A DNA stretch of 64,000 bases, taken from assembly GCA_947579605.1 (NCBI GenBank), contig OX388319.1, forward strand, positions 23,139,447 to 23,203,446, written 5' to 3'. Source of the stretch: Athripsodes cinereus. Lineage: Eukaryota; Arthropoda; Insecta; Trichoptera; Leptoceridae. Position numbers and translations under genes: made by a program. The notes beneath the pieces are model-generated. The model was given only the letters and a program-made list of their open reading frames with translations. It ran no database searches and was not told the DNA's origin. Positions 20,919 through 32,677 of the stretch are shown here, in pieces. Positions within the stretch are counted from its first letter, which is position 1; each line of letters opens with the position of its first letter.

Positions 20919-22237
20919 AATATTCAAACAGGTCATTTCAAATAGAGGATTCATAAATATATAATAATAATAATAGACAATTTATAATGCGCCGTTTTGT
21001 GGAATAAATCCACTTCAAGGGCGCATCCTAAAATATTGTGTTGATACTTGTAACTTAATCCTAAAACATATGTATTTATGAGCAGATTATATTATAAACT
21101 ACACATATAAAGTAATAACAACGAATTGTCATACAGGTAAAAAAAATAGTAATAAGATAATTATTATTTGTCAATCAATAATACTTTAAAATTCAATGTC
21201 AATAGAGGATTAATATTTATTGTCAAACAGGTAAAAGTGTAAGTGAGATAATTATTATATGTCAATCTAAAATATTCAAATAAATCATTTTAATTAGAGA
21301 AATTATAATTGGAACATTATATAATAAGATTTTAAGGCAGATTAATTTAGGTCAAATTAATATAGAAAGTATAATTAAATGTATAAAAATACTTGTTTTA
21401 TTCACTATGATAATAAATTATTATGTAGGTATATAATTAATGAATAATTAAATATCCATATACTTACAGCCGAGCGCTTAGGCCATTCGACATATTCAGA
21501 GTAAGAGTTACAACTTACAACTCATGTTGGTGTTTCTTAAATAAATCAATGAGAAAACTTCGATCCAAACCTGCATTCTGAATTTAAATAAGCAGTAGTA
21601 TATTAATAAACAAAATTCATTTCAAAATACAGAGAAATTATATTATAAGGTTTCGAGAAGACAGCATAAACTTAATTGGAAGTTCTCCAGACGTTTTTGA
21701 ACCAACAAAACATCCTGATGTGTGCTTTGTCAAATTAAACTAAAAGATGACATACCAAAGACTTCGATATTCTCTTTTGTATGGGTTGTGGGGTCAAGAC
21801 CCGTCTGGAGAACTACCAAAAAGATGACGCTGTCTTTTCTAAGCCTTGCATGATTGATTCATGTGTTAAACTTACGTGAAAATTTAAGTTTCTATGTACT
21901 TTATAGACGCTTTTATTACACAAGTAATAGGAATGTAATACCCTGTAACTGAACGCGTTCCTTGACAATAAAATATTATGTATTTTATTCATTAACCTTT
22001 TCAGTGCGAGATACATCTATGTTTGCGCAATATTGTCCGTGCCACTGCTGCTATCCACACACATAGATGTGTGAGCCTTTTTTATTGAATATCTTTACTG
22101 TTGAATTTATTGTAAAACATCTTCAAAATAAGCTCTGATTTAACTTGGCGTTAGGTTTACTCATTATGGCGCACGTATATCGTAGAAAAAAAATGTTACC
22201 AGACACTCTGAGTTTCTGAGAGGAGCTTAAAAGGTGT
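20919..22237. other. Unassigned AT-rich sequence with one inverted repeat
   Basis: agttctccagacg at 21680-21692 and cgtctggagaact at about 21803-21815 are perfect 13-bp inverted repeats about 110 bp apart. The right part also resembles 3060-3090. No gene seen. Confidence 0.45.
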
Positions 22238-22412
22238 GTAGATTTGTACATCTTAAATTCAGCGATGAGGTTTGCCACCCATCCTGAATGTCTTAATTTT
22301 ATACTGGCACGAAGAGGACAGCTTGCATGTTTCTTACATGCAGCTGGTCTGCTGGTTACCCCACTTGTGGGATATGCCGTGATGGTATAATAATAATAAT
22401 AATAATAGATTT
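22238..22412 (+). repeat. TAG-tail repeat, 3' half with (TAA)n tail
   Basis: Well preserved from cagcgatgaggtttgccacc to gtgatggta. The tail is (TAA)7-like rather than (TAG)n. Both hairpins are intact. Confidence 0.85.
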
Positions 22413-22480
22413 TTTAGTTATTTTGATTTATGTAGAATTTTTCTTATTTGGGTTTCTGTTGCTATTTTTTTGTGTTTAGT

Positions 22481-22626
22481 GTTAATATGACGTGGTTAGA
22501 TGGAAGAAATCGCTATAAAGTGATAATCTCGCCACTGCATATCATCACATTATTTTTTATGTAAACTGCTTTGTTGATTATGAATGTGTATGATAGTGTG
22601 CAAGAAAAATAAATAAATAAATAAGG
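22481..22626 (+). repeat. Tail-D LINE 3' end
   Basis: gttaatatgacgtggttaga, taatctcgccactgcatatc, aataaataaataaataagg. Upstream coding sequence is not recognisable. Confidence 0.7.
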
Positions 22627-23261
22627 TCTAACGAAAAATAGACAGACACGTTTAGTATGTGATAGTCTTATGATTTTTTTTTTCATTGTTTGGGTCCATT
22701 AACATGTCTAGGCCCTATGGCTATTTAAGTATACATACTATGTAGTAATCTGCACGTGTTTTTTAATGTTCCGCGTGCCAAATGTGTTTGATATGCCTGG
22801 TTTATAAAAACGAATACCTACTAAGTATAGCAACGAACACATTTTTTTTATTGTTATGCATACTAAGGGTTTATTATTGAAAAAATGTCCTACAGTGAAA
22901 TGACAGCGCTTCTTAAATATTTTACATTCACTGCCTTCTATATCTATTTATTTTTTCCTAATTCATGACCTGACTCCTAGACAAACTGCACTTGGCGATC
23001 GACTACAAACGAATTTTCGACAATAACCGCAACAATAACGCATAATTACACGGAACATTGTAGGCAGATTGTCGAAAAGTTCGTCAGTAGCCAAGTGCGG
23101 TTTTTCGGAGAAACCACAGATAAACAAAAAATATACATGGTTTAAATCATATAAAATATTGGAGGTTTTATATGTCAATTTGATTATTACTTTAATGAGT
23201 TTGCGAGTAATAATGGCATAAACCATGATTATTTAAAGACATGTTTTTTGCTTTTTTTCAG
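22627..23261. other. Unassigned AT-rich sequence
   Basis: The less AT-rich stretch 22975-23105 has no coding motif in any frame that I recognise. A ttttttgctttttttcag acceptor-like run ends at 23262 but no exon follows that I can support. Confidence 0.35.
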
Positions 23262-23262
23262 A

Positions 23263-23360
23263 ATGTCGAATAACTTCCTGGAAATCTGAATCTTCAGAAT
23301 ATTACAAACGCATGCTGAAGATCCATTGGCAGGAACATGTCGAATATGATGAGTTATTGA
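23263..23360 (+). pseudogene. LINE RT fragment (LKIHWQEHVE block)
   Basis: Plus-strand translation CRITSWKSES, EYYKRMLKIHWQEHVEYDEL then LKATP and a stop. The RMLKIHWQ.HV..DELL pattern is the block linking the RT thumb to the C-terminal domain in many animal LINEs. Very short and family uncertain. Confidence 0.5.
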
Positions 23361-23430
23361 AGGCAACTCCTTAAAAAGATAAACCAAAAACGAGCAAAGT
23401 AGATCGGCCACAAAATCAGGCATTCAGGCA

Positions 23431-23557
23431 TTTTAGCGTTAGCGTGGGAGAAATATCAATTTTCGTAGCCCAAATACACAATAGCTACGGAAATTGTCAC
23501 TTTGGCGCAACGTCGTCTATATTCCAACGATAACGAAACGAAAACGAAACGCTAAAA
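23431..23557. mobile_element. Short inverted-terminus element (127 bp)
   Basis: ttttagcgttagcg at the left, cgaaacgctaaaa at the right, with repeated cgaaaacgaaac near the right end. No clear TSD (flanks ggca and tggg). Call based on the ends only. Confidence 0.4.
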
Positions 23558-24389
23558 TGGGTTTTATCTCGGCCCCTGCTCATTTCTATCGTAGAGGACA
23601 TGACCGAAGGCAAGAATAAATTGTTGAGGTCTACCAGGAGATGCCTCCATAGATCAAGTGATAGAGGATAATATACGTTGTAGCAAATACATAAGTTTGA
23701 AAACACTGGCAGAAGATACGGAGGAATAAAGAAGAAAATCCAAGCTTGTTGCAAACCAATCCAACGAATAACAATTCATGAATTCATTACTCACTATATG
23801 AGCAAAATCAACCTCTGTTGGGTGGAACGCTAAAAAAACTCACTATATATTATTATTATTTTTAAGTTTTAAAAGATTGGGAAGCTATGTAATATGTGGA
23901 TTGCTACATACTTTTGTAAGTGAAGTTATGTGAAATTCCCGGCTTAGTTAAGATTAAAAAAATAATAAGCAACACGTCATTGCGATATAACACTCAATCA
24001 TTCCATTTTAATGTATGTAAGTTTCCTTTTGATAATATGTATGTATGTAATTCCAGTATAATTGTTAAGTTTTTTATAGGTGCCATTTCGTGACAAAGAA
24101 AACTTTGGACAAATCTGAATATACTTCATTTATTTTATAAAGACTTAAAAAGATAAATCTAAGTTTATAATTCATTAATTAATTTATTCACCAATAAAAA
24201 CAAAAAAATAGACTATAAGGGACTCACAAGGGACAAGACTCCCATGAATACTGGGCCGCACGAAAAGTAAAATAAAGTAAGCAGCTACTGTGAAAAGTCA
24301 CCAAAATCATTTCGTCCAACATCAATAAAAGCTCCTCTTGAGAACAAAGGTTGTAAACAAGCAGCTTAAACTCGGAGCGATTTTGTGAC
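23558..24389. other. Unassigned sequence
   Basis: No motif seen. gtggaacgctaaaaaaactc near 23822 echoes the terminus of the preceding element. Confidence 0.35.
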
Positions 24390-24514
24390 AATTTTTTTTA
24401 AAGATATATCTAGGTTTTATTATAAATCCAAATACATCCTTATACACCTTTCACAGTAAGCTAAAACCTTTTGTCGTGAATCGGAGTTTGCCGGCACCTG
24501 GGATTGAATTAAAT
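24390..24514 (-). mobile_element. SINE-A, tRNA head missing
   Basis: Contains the 3' block (gatatatctaggttttatta), body and cacctgggattgaat up to the B box, then unrelated sequence. Truncation of the 5' (tRNA) half fits incomplete reverse transcription. Confidence 0.75.
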
Positions 24515-25124
24515 TACATCTTGCCGTTTTCAATACTGTCATTGTGAGTCCTGGTTATCATAGGATAATAGTTAGCTGCAAAGAAAGGTCGTATGAGTCA
24601 ACGAGAGCCTTTTGGACGAATAAACCATTTTCTTTTAGGTCAACTAGCATAAAACATTCCCAATTTTTTGAAAAATCTATCAGAAACATGCTCCAAAGAT
24701 GTTTATCGTGCATTTATCAAAGTAAGTATTATTGTTATCCATTATAATACATGTATGTTAAAGCTGTCTATAAAAGACACTAAAACATTCATAGATGCAT
24801 ACGGACGGATTTTTTTATATATTTCATAATATTTGTTAATAAAGGACTCACGGTGCGTTTAAAAAAATATATTTTATAAAAATATAATAAAAGACATATT
24901 ATGTATGTAATTTTTTCAACACTTTAATGTAATAATGCTGAAATATTTGGCGAAATTCCAGAAAAATAATATTTAAAGAATAATGTGCAACATTTTTTAA
25001 CATATTGACGAGAAAATATGTGAAATTCGTAAGGTACTTAATAATTTTGAAAATATATAACAAATTATTAAGAAGTTAAATTGATAACGTCTTAATATTG
25101 AACACTTTGAGAGAATTGTAAATA
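24515..25124. other. Unassigned AT-rich sequence
   Basis: The 67-codon plus frame at 24544-24747 has no motif I recognise. Confidence 0.35.
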
Positions 25125-25215
25125 TTGTTTATTCTTTACTGTATATTGATTATCATTTATTTGACATTAAAATAGATTCGCATTAAATACAATCAATATA
25201 GAAGACGAGTTTCTT
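25125..25215 (+). repeat. Degraded LINE tail (Tail-E family)
   Basis: attctttactgtatattgat and aatacaatcaatatagaaga echo the family landmarks, in mixed order. Weak. Confidence 0.35.
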
Positions 25216-25264
25216 TACTTTTTTCAACCTTTAAATAGTCTTTCCAGAACACAGGCTAGAGCAA

Positions 25265-25351
25265 CTACTACTGTGACATCACTAAATATATCTCACAAGT
25301 GGGGTAGCCAGCAGAACAGCTGCACGTAGTAAACATTCAAGCTGTCTTCCA
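25265..25351 (-). repeat. TAG-tail repeat, 3' fragment
   Basis: ctactgtgacatcac, tctcacaagtggggtagcca, gcagaacagctgcacg, with cattcaagctgtcttcc. Confidence 0.75.
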
Positions 25352-25629
25352 TGCAAGCCTTTGAAACTGGGTGATATATTAATTTATTTATTTATAATTT
25401 CATACATGGCACAAGGCCATTTAACATATATATTAAAAAATCACAAACAGTTCGATGCAATACAACAACAATCTTTTTCGATCACAGTGACACACTCTCA
25501 TCACGCACAAATATACACGCAACTATACAATGCAGATATGTATATTATTTTATTGAAGTTTTAAAATATGGTAGAACCATTTTCATGAGATATGAAAAAA
25601 ATAATAAATTTATTCTTCCATTCATATTC

Positions 25630-25745
25630 TACACCATCATGACATTTTCCATAATTGGAGTAGCCAGTAAACCAGTACTATTACATTAAATGAGCATGCA
25701 GGTTGTCCTTTTAGTGTCAATAAATTGTAACACATTCAGGATGTG
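25630..25745 (-). repeat. TAG-tail repeat, degraded 3' half
   Basis: accatcatgacattttccat, ggagtagccagtaaaccag, catgcaggttgtccttttag, cattcaggatg. Confidence 0.6.
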
Positions 25746-26147
25746 CAGTATGAAATATTCATATGCAGTGTTTTACTAATAGAACAATTACTCGAAAAAT
25801 TACAGAAAAGTTTGAGAGGTCGATTCTTTTTCGAAACCCCTCGAAATTTTTTTTATTAATTTCCCTTAAGGTAATACTAGAAAAATATAGGCGTAAAAAA
25901 TATTACAATTTTTACATCAAGTCTTTATAAATAATATTGTATAATAATAAATGTCAAATGTAAACGAACCATATAAAAAAAACTCAATATAAATGACTGA
26001 TAATGATATAATATGGTTTGATGTTGTGATATTATAGTAATGTAAACAAAATGGTGGCGGGTGTGCCAAATGGCCGAACCATGAGATTTACATAGTGTTA
26101 ATAAACGTATTTATTTACTTACTAGTTCTAAACCCGAAAAGATTTTC

Positions 26148-26415
26148 TATCTATACGATCACGGCATGTCTCATAAAAGTGAGAGCCAAGGGACTAACTC
26201 CACGTAATAAAAATACTAGCTGTCCATTCTCTAGCAGTCAAAAATAAAACATACGGGATAGCTTGGTAGATGTTACTGATGCTTACTATTTTCATTGATT
26301 CATTCATACATTAATACCATCAAGACATTTCCCATAGTTGGAGTAGCCAGCAGACTAAACTCGCGTGGTTAAAATTCAAATCATCCTCTCCGTGCCAATA
26401 TGATTCAAAACGGGT
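26148..26415 (-). repeat. Two degraded TAG-tail fragments in the same orientation
   Basis: 26148-26255 (gatcacggcatgtctc, ctaactccacgtaataaaaa) and 26313-26415 (taccatcaagacatttccca, gtagccagcagactaaact, cctctccgtgcc). Confidence 0.55.
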
Positions 26416-27341
26416 GGCAAAACTAGTGAATAATTAAGATTAATGTAATATATAATATGTAGGCACTGCTTCAGAACCGATAAAAGTCTAGTGAGTTACT
26501 AAATTCCATTTCTTATTATTGTTTTTTAGAACACATATAATTATCTTCAGAAAAAGTTTTGTATAGTTATCCTGATTTTTGTAGTGCTTTAGTTTGATAT
26601 TGTTGAAAATAAAAAAAAATAAAAAAATGTGGGATGTTTAATATATTTTTTTAAAGAAAACTCGAAAACTTACAAAAAAGAGCAAAACTTATTCTTTGTC
26701 AAGGACTCCCGTACATTTTGTAGTAAATAAGTTATGAAAGTTTAAAGTTTACTGATAATAAAAGAAATTCATAACAAGAATCATTCTAAGGGTACTTTGA
26801 AACAGTATGGGGTCCAAGTTTTTTTTTTATATTATGGCGGCTCATCCCGTTGGATGTTATGGCCATATTTTCATCTTTCATATAAAACATCATATATATA
26901 TTTTAGGCGAAGAAAAAAAAAAAGGAAAACATGAAAAAACGATCCAAATATAAGATCATTAACTTGTTGAGAGTTCAGTCCAAGAAGGTTAACAATATTA
27001 ACAGGGTACTCAACGTTTATGAATTTAAAATATATGTCCATAGCGTCCCTAATTGGACATCCTAGGGGGCCCAAGTTACATACATAGATATTCACGAACA
27101 TAGATTTTTTTTATGTAGTGATTTTGTTTATTTATTTAAGACTTGTGTTGTAAAAGCTTTAATTGAAAATGTCATTTAAATATATTAAAATAAATCCTTT
27201 ACATTTAATTTAAAAAATTCAACATAATTTGGCCATGAACTTGTTAAAATGCGTTGTCATGTAATATTCTACCATTCCTCTATTCTTCAACGTTTCCCTG
27301 GGAAATACACGATATAAATGAGATTCCTCCATTCCATGTGA
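26416..27341. other. Unassigned AT-rich sequence
   Basis: ctcgaaaacttacaaaaaag at 26661-26680 is a remnant of the TAG-tail 5' part. Otherwise nothing. Confidence 0.4.
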
Positions 27342-27675
27342 ATGATATTTAATATATAATATTCTCGTGTCACGGTGTTTGTTATCATACTCCTCCGAAA
27401 CGGCTGGACCGATTTTGATAAAATTTTGTGTGCTTATTGGGTAGGTCTGAGAATCGGCCAAAATCTATTTTTCATACCCCTTAAAGTTAAGGGTGGTCCA
27501 CCCCGATTTTTTTTGTACATTTTTTTTTTATTTTATATTTTTTTATGGTGAGGCATTAAAAAATACATACAGCCCTTAATTTTCACCCTTCTACCATCAA
27601 CTCCTATTTTTTAAAAGCGATATTAGTATATATGGCAAATATATATAGCAAAACAACGTTTGCCGGGTCAGCTAG
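27342..27675 (+). mobile_element. Non-autonomous Helitron, 3' end and body
   Basis: Body gaaacggctggaccgatttt, attgggtaggtctgagaatc, gttaagggtggtccacc, ttttcacccttctaccatca. The 3' end has the hairpin GCAAA...TTTGC (27648-27663), then cgggtcag and CTAG (27672-27675) followed by T, the Helitron CTRR end and A/T target. The 5' end near 27342 is a guess; no helicase coding is present. This 3' sequence type is abundant in moth and butterfly genomes as I recall. Confidence 0.75.
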
Positions 27676-28009
27676 TTATCCTATATAATCGTAAATGTAA
27701 TAATTTGAGTATTCTAAAATTTCAATATTTCTAGTTTCTTCAATTATGTCGCATGCCTCATCGCCGAATTCGAAATAAAAAATAATATCTTGAAACTTGA
27801 TCATTTACGATCACCTATACCTTTTGTGAGACTTAAAAAAATCTTACATATCGTTAATAAAGTTTAATTTATCGACCGACGGTTCTTGGTGGAAAAATCA
27901 TATTAATCATTTTTGAAACTTCGACTAAAGTCAATAGTGGAATAACTAAATATCGGGTTTCATTTTAAAAATTATATCGTTAATAATTACTCGTTACATT
28001 ATGCTATTC
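27676..28009. other. Unassigned AT-rich sequence with a foldback fragment
   Basis: tttatcgaccgacggttctt near 27868 followed by ggtggaaaaatcat matches the start of the foldback family at 39420. Confidence 0.4.
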
Positions 28010-28080
28010 AGGAAGACCTTTATGGGGTTTGGTCCTCTCTGTCTATTCCACTTGGGATACAGTGTGAAGGTATAGTATAG
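28010..28080 (+). pseudogene. LINE-A extreme 3' fragment
   Basis: ggtcctctctgtctattcca, cttgggatacagtgtgaagg corresponds to the terminal LSAYPTWDTA-like end in sense orientation, followed by tatagtatagtata. Confidence 0.6.
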
Positions 28081-28087
28081 TATAAAG

Positions 28088-28231
28088 TATATTCGGTATG
28101 AGTGGCAAACCTCATCGCTGAATTTGAGATGTAATATGTCTTTATTTTTTCGAACACCTGCCTCTTACAGGACACTCGAAAACTAACGGAAAAGAGTGCG
28201 AGACCAATTCTTTGCCGGATGCTCCACGGCA
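28088..28231 (-). repeat. TAG-tail repeat, 5' half
   Basis: ggcaaacctcatcgctgaat, ttttcgaacacctgcct, caggacactcgaaaac, gagaccaattctttgcc, gatgctccacggc. The hairpin/tail half is absent; LINE-A sequence lies in its place. Confidence 0.8.
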
Positions 28232-28824
28232 TTTACTCAACACAAATGAAATTCGACATAGTAAAAAAATTGATAAACTGCAGACATAAATTTCCTTATA
28301 GCAGCTGTATGTGGAGAGATAATTTTCTTCAGGAATATGATTAAAATAGTTTTAATTTATTTATAATAAAAATGTGGCAAATAAATAAAATCTTTGGGAT
28401 TTATATCAGAATTTATTTATATTTATGCAGACACACGTAACACATAAATAAAAATAAATTAGACGCACTGTGACAGGATGTCCAGTGAATCATGAAACTT
28501 TGAATTATTTTTCTAAATTGTTTTCAAAATACGCATGTTGATATTATTTCGTTCAGATATTTATTTTATTCTATGACCAGTGTTTACTTTTCTCAGGAAA
28601 TCATCAACAAGTCAATACGATAAAATAAAAATATCAAATTATGAAAAAATATTGGAGTGTTCGAGATCGAAAGTGCACAAATCCAAAATTATCGTTTTTT
28701 TCAACTAAGTACCTATTTAGAAAATATTCTTCTGCATTTTTCAAAACAATAATAATATTAATAAACTTTACTGTACAAAATATTTGGATAAAAATAATAA
28801 GATAACATGGTAAAAACAAATAAT
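28232..28824. other. Unassigned AT-rich sequence
   Basis: Nothing recognised. Confidence 0.35.
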
Positions 28825-28998
28825 TTTGCACAATGGGCGAGTTTATCGCAGGGACGCGATATCTTGGTTTTGTTGAGTTTGTTGGAAGATATCGCTTCTG
28901 CGATAAACTCGCCCATTGCACAATATCATATATTTGTATCACATTGTTTTATAACTTTGTAATTATGTATGCTTCTTATTGTGCAATAAAGTTTATTA
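28825..28998 (+). repeat. LINE tail with palindromic head (Tail-E relative)
   Basis: ttgcacaatgggcgagttta (28825) and taaactcgcccattgcacaa (ending about 28923) form a near-perfect inverted repeat around gatatcttgg/ggaagatatc. Downstream, cttattgtgcaataaagttt attattat is a typical LINE poly(A) end. Confidence 0.65.
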
Positions 28999-29149
28999 TT
29001 ATATCTTCCAACTTACCCAAGTGAACCCAAAAATAATTCTATGAAAAATATGCGAAAAATAGCAATGAAAATCAATGTATTGTATTCTTAATTTGCTTAT
29101 CCTTTTTGTCGGTAGTTCGTCCATAGTCTTTTAAAAATGTTTTAACATT

Positions 29150-29324
29150 TTTTTTTTTAATTAAAAAAGATATATCTGGGTTTTGTTATAAACCCAAATA
29201 CAACCTTATTCACCTCTTACGGTAACCTAAAAGCTTGTGTAGTGAAAGGGGAATTTGCCGGCACCTGGAATCGAATCGTTGTTCATGAAGCCGAGACTCT
29301 ACCTCCAGGCTACCGACAAACTCA
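29150..29324 (-). mobile_element. SINE-A, full length
   Basis: Includes the 3' block (aaaagatatatctgggtttt), body, cacctggaatcgaatcg (B box) and gagactctacctccaggcta (A-box side). The anticodon-side loop is a few bases shorter than in other copies. Confidence 0.85.
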
Positions 29325-29894
29325 AATATGTTATTAGGATAAGAAGAATGTCAACAGGTGAGAATAAATATAGTTCAAAATAAATAGGTATGATTTTTAA
29401 TTGCTTGATAAAGAATTTAATAGAAATATAATATAAACATAGATATTATTAACAAAGATAATACTTAGTTATACGAAACGAAGAGAAATATTCATCTCTA
29501 TGTATGCAGGGGTACAGTTTTAGGTTGTTATAAACTTAATTCTTGTACGCCTCGACAACTATTTCCATTGTCAAAAGTTTTGGGATTAAAGTTTTGACAA
29601 TCTTTGAATAATTATGATTGTGATTATTATTAAAATCTTGCTTTAAGCCCGGCATCGTCCAGTAAAATTTATTTCATAAATATATGGCTGAGTCCTTTAA
29701 CGTGTTAAATACAATGATGTATCGCATTAAAATACAACACAAAAAACATATCAACTTAACCGACAATAAATGTCTTAATTATTCATGATTTCTTACGAAT
29801 TTCTCAAAAATGATTGAAAAGAGTGTGTTTTATTTTCTGCGGAGAACTCCACGTCAAATGTCTAATTAAGTTATTTATTATTAACATACTAATC
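29325..29894. other. Unassigned AT-rich sequence
   Basis: Nothing recognised. Confidence 0.35.
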
Positions 29895-29985
29895 TATTAT
29901 ATACCATCACGGCATCTCCCACGAGTAGATAACTAGCAGTCAAACTATATGCAATAAAAATACATGTCGTCCTATCCGTACTGTC
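29895..29985 (-). repeat. TAG-tail repeat, 3' fragment
   Basis: attatataccatcacggcat, ctcccacgagtagataacta, gtcgtcctatccg. Confidence 0.65.
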
Positions 29986-30163
29986 TTTTCGTCGATATAA
30001 TAATATATCATCGATGAAATGCAAATGATAATAATGTATTATTCACGATGTTTTATAAGTAGGTATCTGTATTTTAAAATACGCTCGATAACTTAAATAA
30101 AAGAGTGGTAATCCTATGCTTTGCCGGAAATACCACAGAGCATGTTTTATAAAAGAGACTAAT

Positions 30164-30529
30164 TCAGTCAGTGCTCACTCTGGATGATCTTCCAAATTGA
30201 AAAGGTGTAAATAAACTAGCGATGACGGATGAAAGCAATTTACCACCCGACATAATTTCGATGAGAGGTCCAATCATTAACAAAATGAAAGTATTGCTAC
30301 GTGCTTAATTTTTTTTAATTAATTTACCATAATTTATAATACCTGTTAATAATTTTTCATTTTTTTTTTACGAAAATACGTCAACTCACAGATACCATGA
30401 CCGTGAGTATTGTCATAGCAGTGAAAGCATAGGACAAAAAGTTTGAATACACGTGTTCACTTTCGATAAACAGCTTTGATTCTGACACTCTGGATGATCA
30501 TCCTGAAGATAGTCAAGCTGAATGCTACT
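30164..30529 (+). mobile_element. H3 MITE, copy 2, left end damaged
   Basis: Starts within cagtgctcactctggatga, has tagcgatgacgga and tggatgatcatcctgaa, and ends gctgaatgctact followed by TAA (30530-30532). The left terminus and its TSD are lost. Confidence 0.6.
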
Positions 30530-30532
30530 TAA

Positions 30533-31350
30533 GGTGTTTAAAATGGACACATAACCATAATTAATGCAAACGGACTAACTGATTTAAGTATGTGAGTATT
30601 AGTGGTATGCAGAGAATCATCTGAATTCTGTATGGTGACGCAGTGTGGTGGTGGGAACTTGTGAAGGACAACAGTTTAACTAAATTGTTCTAATAATTAT
30701 TTCACATAATATTTCCCAAACTATTTCGCATAAATATTTTGGACCTTCCATGTATAATACGTACAAAATTAAGTTCATGCATTAGTTGTCAACCGCTTGT
30801 TTAAAAACAACTTTTAAAAAGGATATTTATATTGCATTTTTTGTCTTTTCTAAGCCTTTTGTGATAGTTTCAATAGTTGCCGCAAGGCGAAAGCGCTCGG
30901 CAATTAGTATTTAGTCATTGTTAATTGACTAAATACAAAATCATATGTGAAAATTAAACAGTGTTTTAATATTACATTTTAAAACGTATATTAAAATGAA
31001 TTTTCACAATATTAACGCATCAGAATTACTTTATGTATAACATAATTTCGTTTCAACTCAAATACTTGTTGAAGCTATTCTAGGTATATTATCTCTTACA
31101 GTGTATCGATTCTAATCAAAACTAATTAACTAAAAATAATGGTATTAGATAGAGACACACCTTTTTCTTCATTCCGTAATTATATTAATTTATTCCCTTT
31201 GCCTAAAATAATTAAAGTTCCTTACCAATCAGATAATCTAATTTGAAGAACCGTGTTTACACCACGTAACGAGCAAAATCTAATTGAAAAAAAAGAGAAA
31301 ATGGTGTCCCAACGCTTGTTGATTTATTCCATTGTACCCAAAAACAATCA
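30533..31350. other. Unassigned AT-rich sequence
   Basis: A small inverted pair (ttagtcattgttaattgactaa) lies at 30911-30932. No gene seen. Confidence 0.4.
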
Positions 31351-31354
31351 TCAT

Positions 31355-31885
31355 CATCATCATCGCCCTCAACGCTCCTCTCGGGAGCACAGGGCAGAAA
31401 CCAGCCTCCTCCATTCAGAGCGTCTCTGTGCCAATTGCGTCACCTCTTTCCACGACATTCCTTGCGCTCTGATATCATTGTCATAGGAACGGTGTATTGT
31501 GAAAGAGGGACGCCCGGGCCGACGGAACCCTTGCGGACGGAAGAACAGTGCTCTTTTGGCCAACTATCATTAGGCATTCTCAAAACATGTCCCAGTCAGG
31601 ACCATCGTCTCTCCTGTATTATGGAGATTACAGGTCTCTGCTGGGTGCGCCGGCGCACAGCGCATCATTTGTAACATGTTCATACCATTTGACATCCAAA
31701 ATCCTTCTAAGACACTTGTTTTCAAAGCTTAGTATCTTCCGCTCTTGAGCCTTGGTTAAGTGCCAAGACTCGCAGCCATATAGAAGGATTGGGATGATGC
31801 ACGCATTGAACAAGCGACATTTTGTCCTGATGCTGAGTCCAGACGCCTTCCAAAAACAAACCCAATGAAAAAAAATATATATTCT
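31355..31885 (-). pseudogene. LINE-B RT C-terminal fragment (best copy)
   Basis: Minus strand, three blocks. Near 31820-31640: CRLFNACIIPILLYGCESWH then LTKAQERKILSFENKCLRRI, LDVKWYEHVTND. Near 31620-31560: ERRWS, stop, LGHVLRMPNDSWPKE. Near 31500-31370: MSWKEVTQLAQRRSEWRRLV then SALCSREER. This is the usual order at the end of an animal non-LTR RT (thumb, GHVLRM, C-terminal W motif). Frame changes and stops show it is dead. It is less AT-rich than its surroundings. Confidence 0.9.
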
Positions 31886-32674
31886 AGTCATTCAAACTAT
31901 CACAGCATTTCTCAAAAATGGAATAGACAGGAGATCAACTGTTTGTTAAAACGAGACTTGTTCTATTTTGACGGACAGATTCGATCTTTTCACTTTGTAT
32001 GAGCCAATTTGTAAGCGTTGGGACGCCTTTCTCACTAATTCTGATTACATTTTGCACAATGTTGCATTGCATAAACATGGTCCTACAATCAAGATGTCTA
32101 ATTGGTTATGTCATCTGCACGATGTGCCTAAATCCGGTTGAACAATGAAAAAATTGTAAATATTCTAAACATACAGTTTGTCCACTTATAAGAGATATCG
32201 TGGTGGTATATTATACGAAAATAAATAGTAAGTTTGTGTACCATTTTTATCAACTCCTTTTAGTCCCTTTGTACCTATTGTGTTTGGACATCGCGTGTTA
32301 GGTGACTATGGCCTTATAGCCACGGCCCATAATATTATCTTACCATCAACAAGTCAGACCTACCGCTTTCATAAATATCTTGCTTATGGTATTTCACAAG
32401 TACCTACAGAAACAATAAAATATTATATTATTATTCACCACATTAAAGAGTTGTTCACACAACATCAATTTATTATTAATATGTGATAGTCATGTAGAAC
32501 AGGCTGTCTACCGATTTGCGGCGCCAGAGAATCATCGTTAACTTTAGGAGGAAAATTATGTACTTAGCCCTTTTCACCGGCGCCCATGTGACGGTTGAAT
32601 AATCGTCGCCAAAGGAACAATTCATCTAGCATTATCGTTATCATTTCTCGTTCCAATTTATTGTATTGTAAAGG
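31886..32674. other. Unassigned AT-rich sequence with a TAG-tail scrap
   Basis: ctatcacagcatttctcaaa and ggagatcaactgtttgt at 31902-31950 may be a degraded TAG-tail 3' fragment. Otherwise nothing. Confidence 0.35.
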
Positions 32675-32677
32675 TTA

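Noticed and set aside
20621..20956. 111-codon plus-strand frame
   Set aside because: Antisense of the LINE-A reverse-transcriptase tail.
22963..23754. Three adjacent minus-strand frames as a multi-exon gene
   Set aside because: No family motifs, no consistent splice sites joining them, and the region contains a plus-strand LINE fragment and a small inverted-terminus element.
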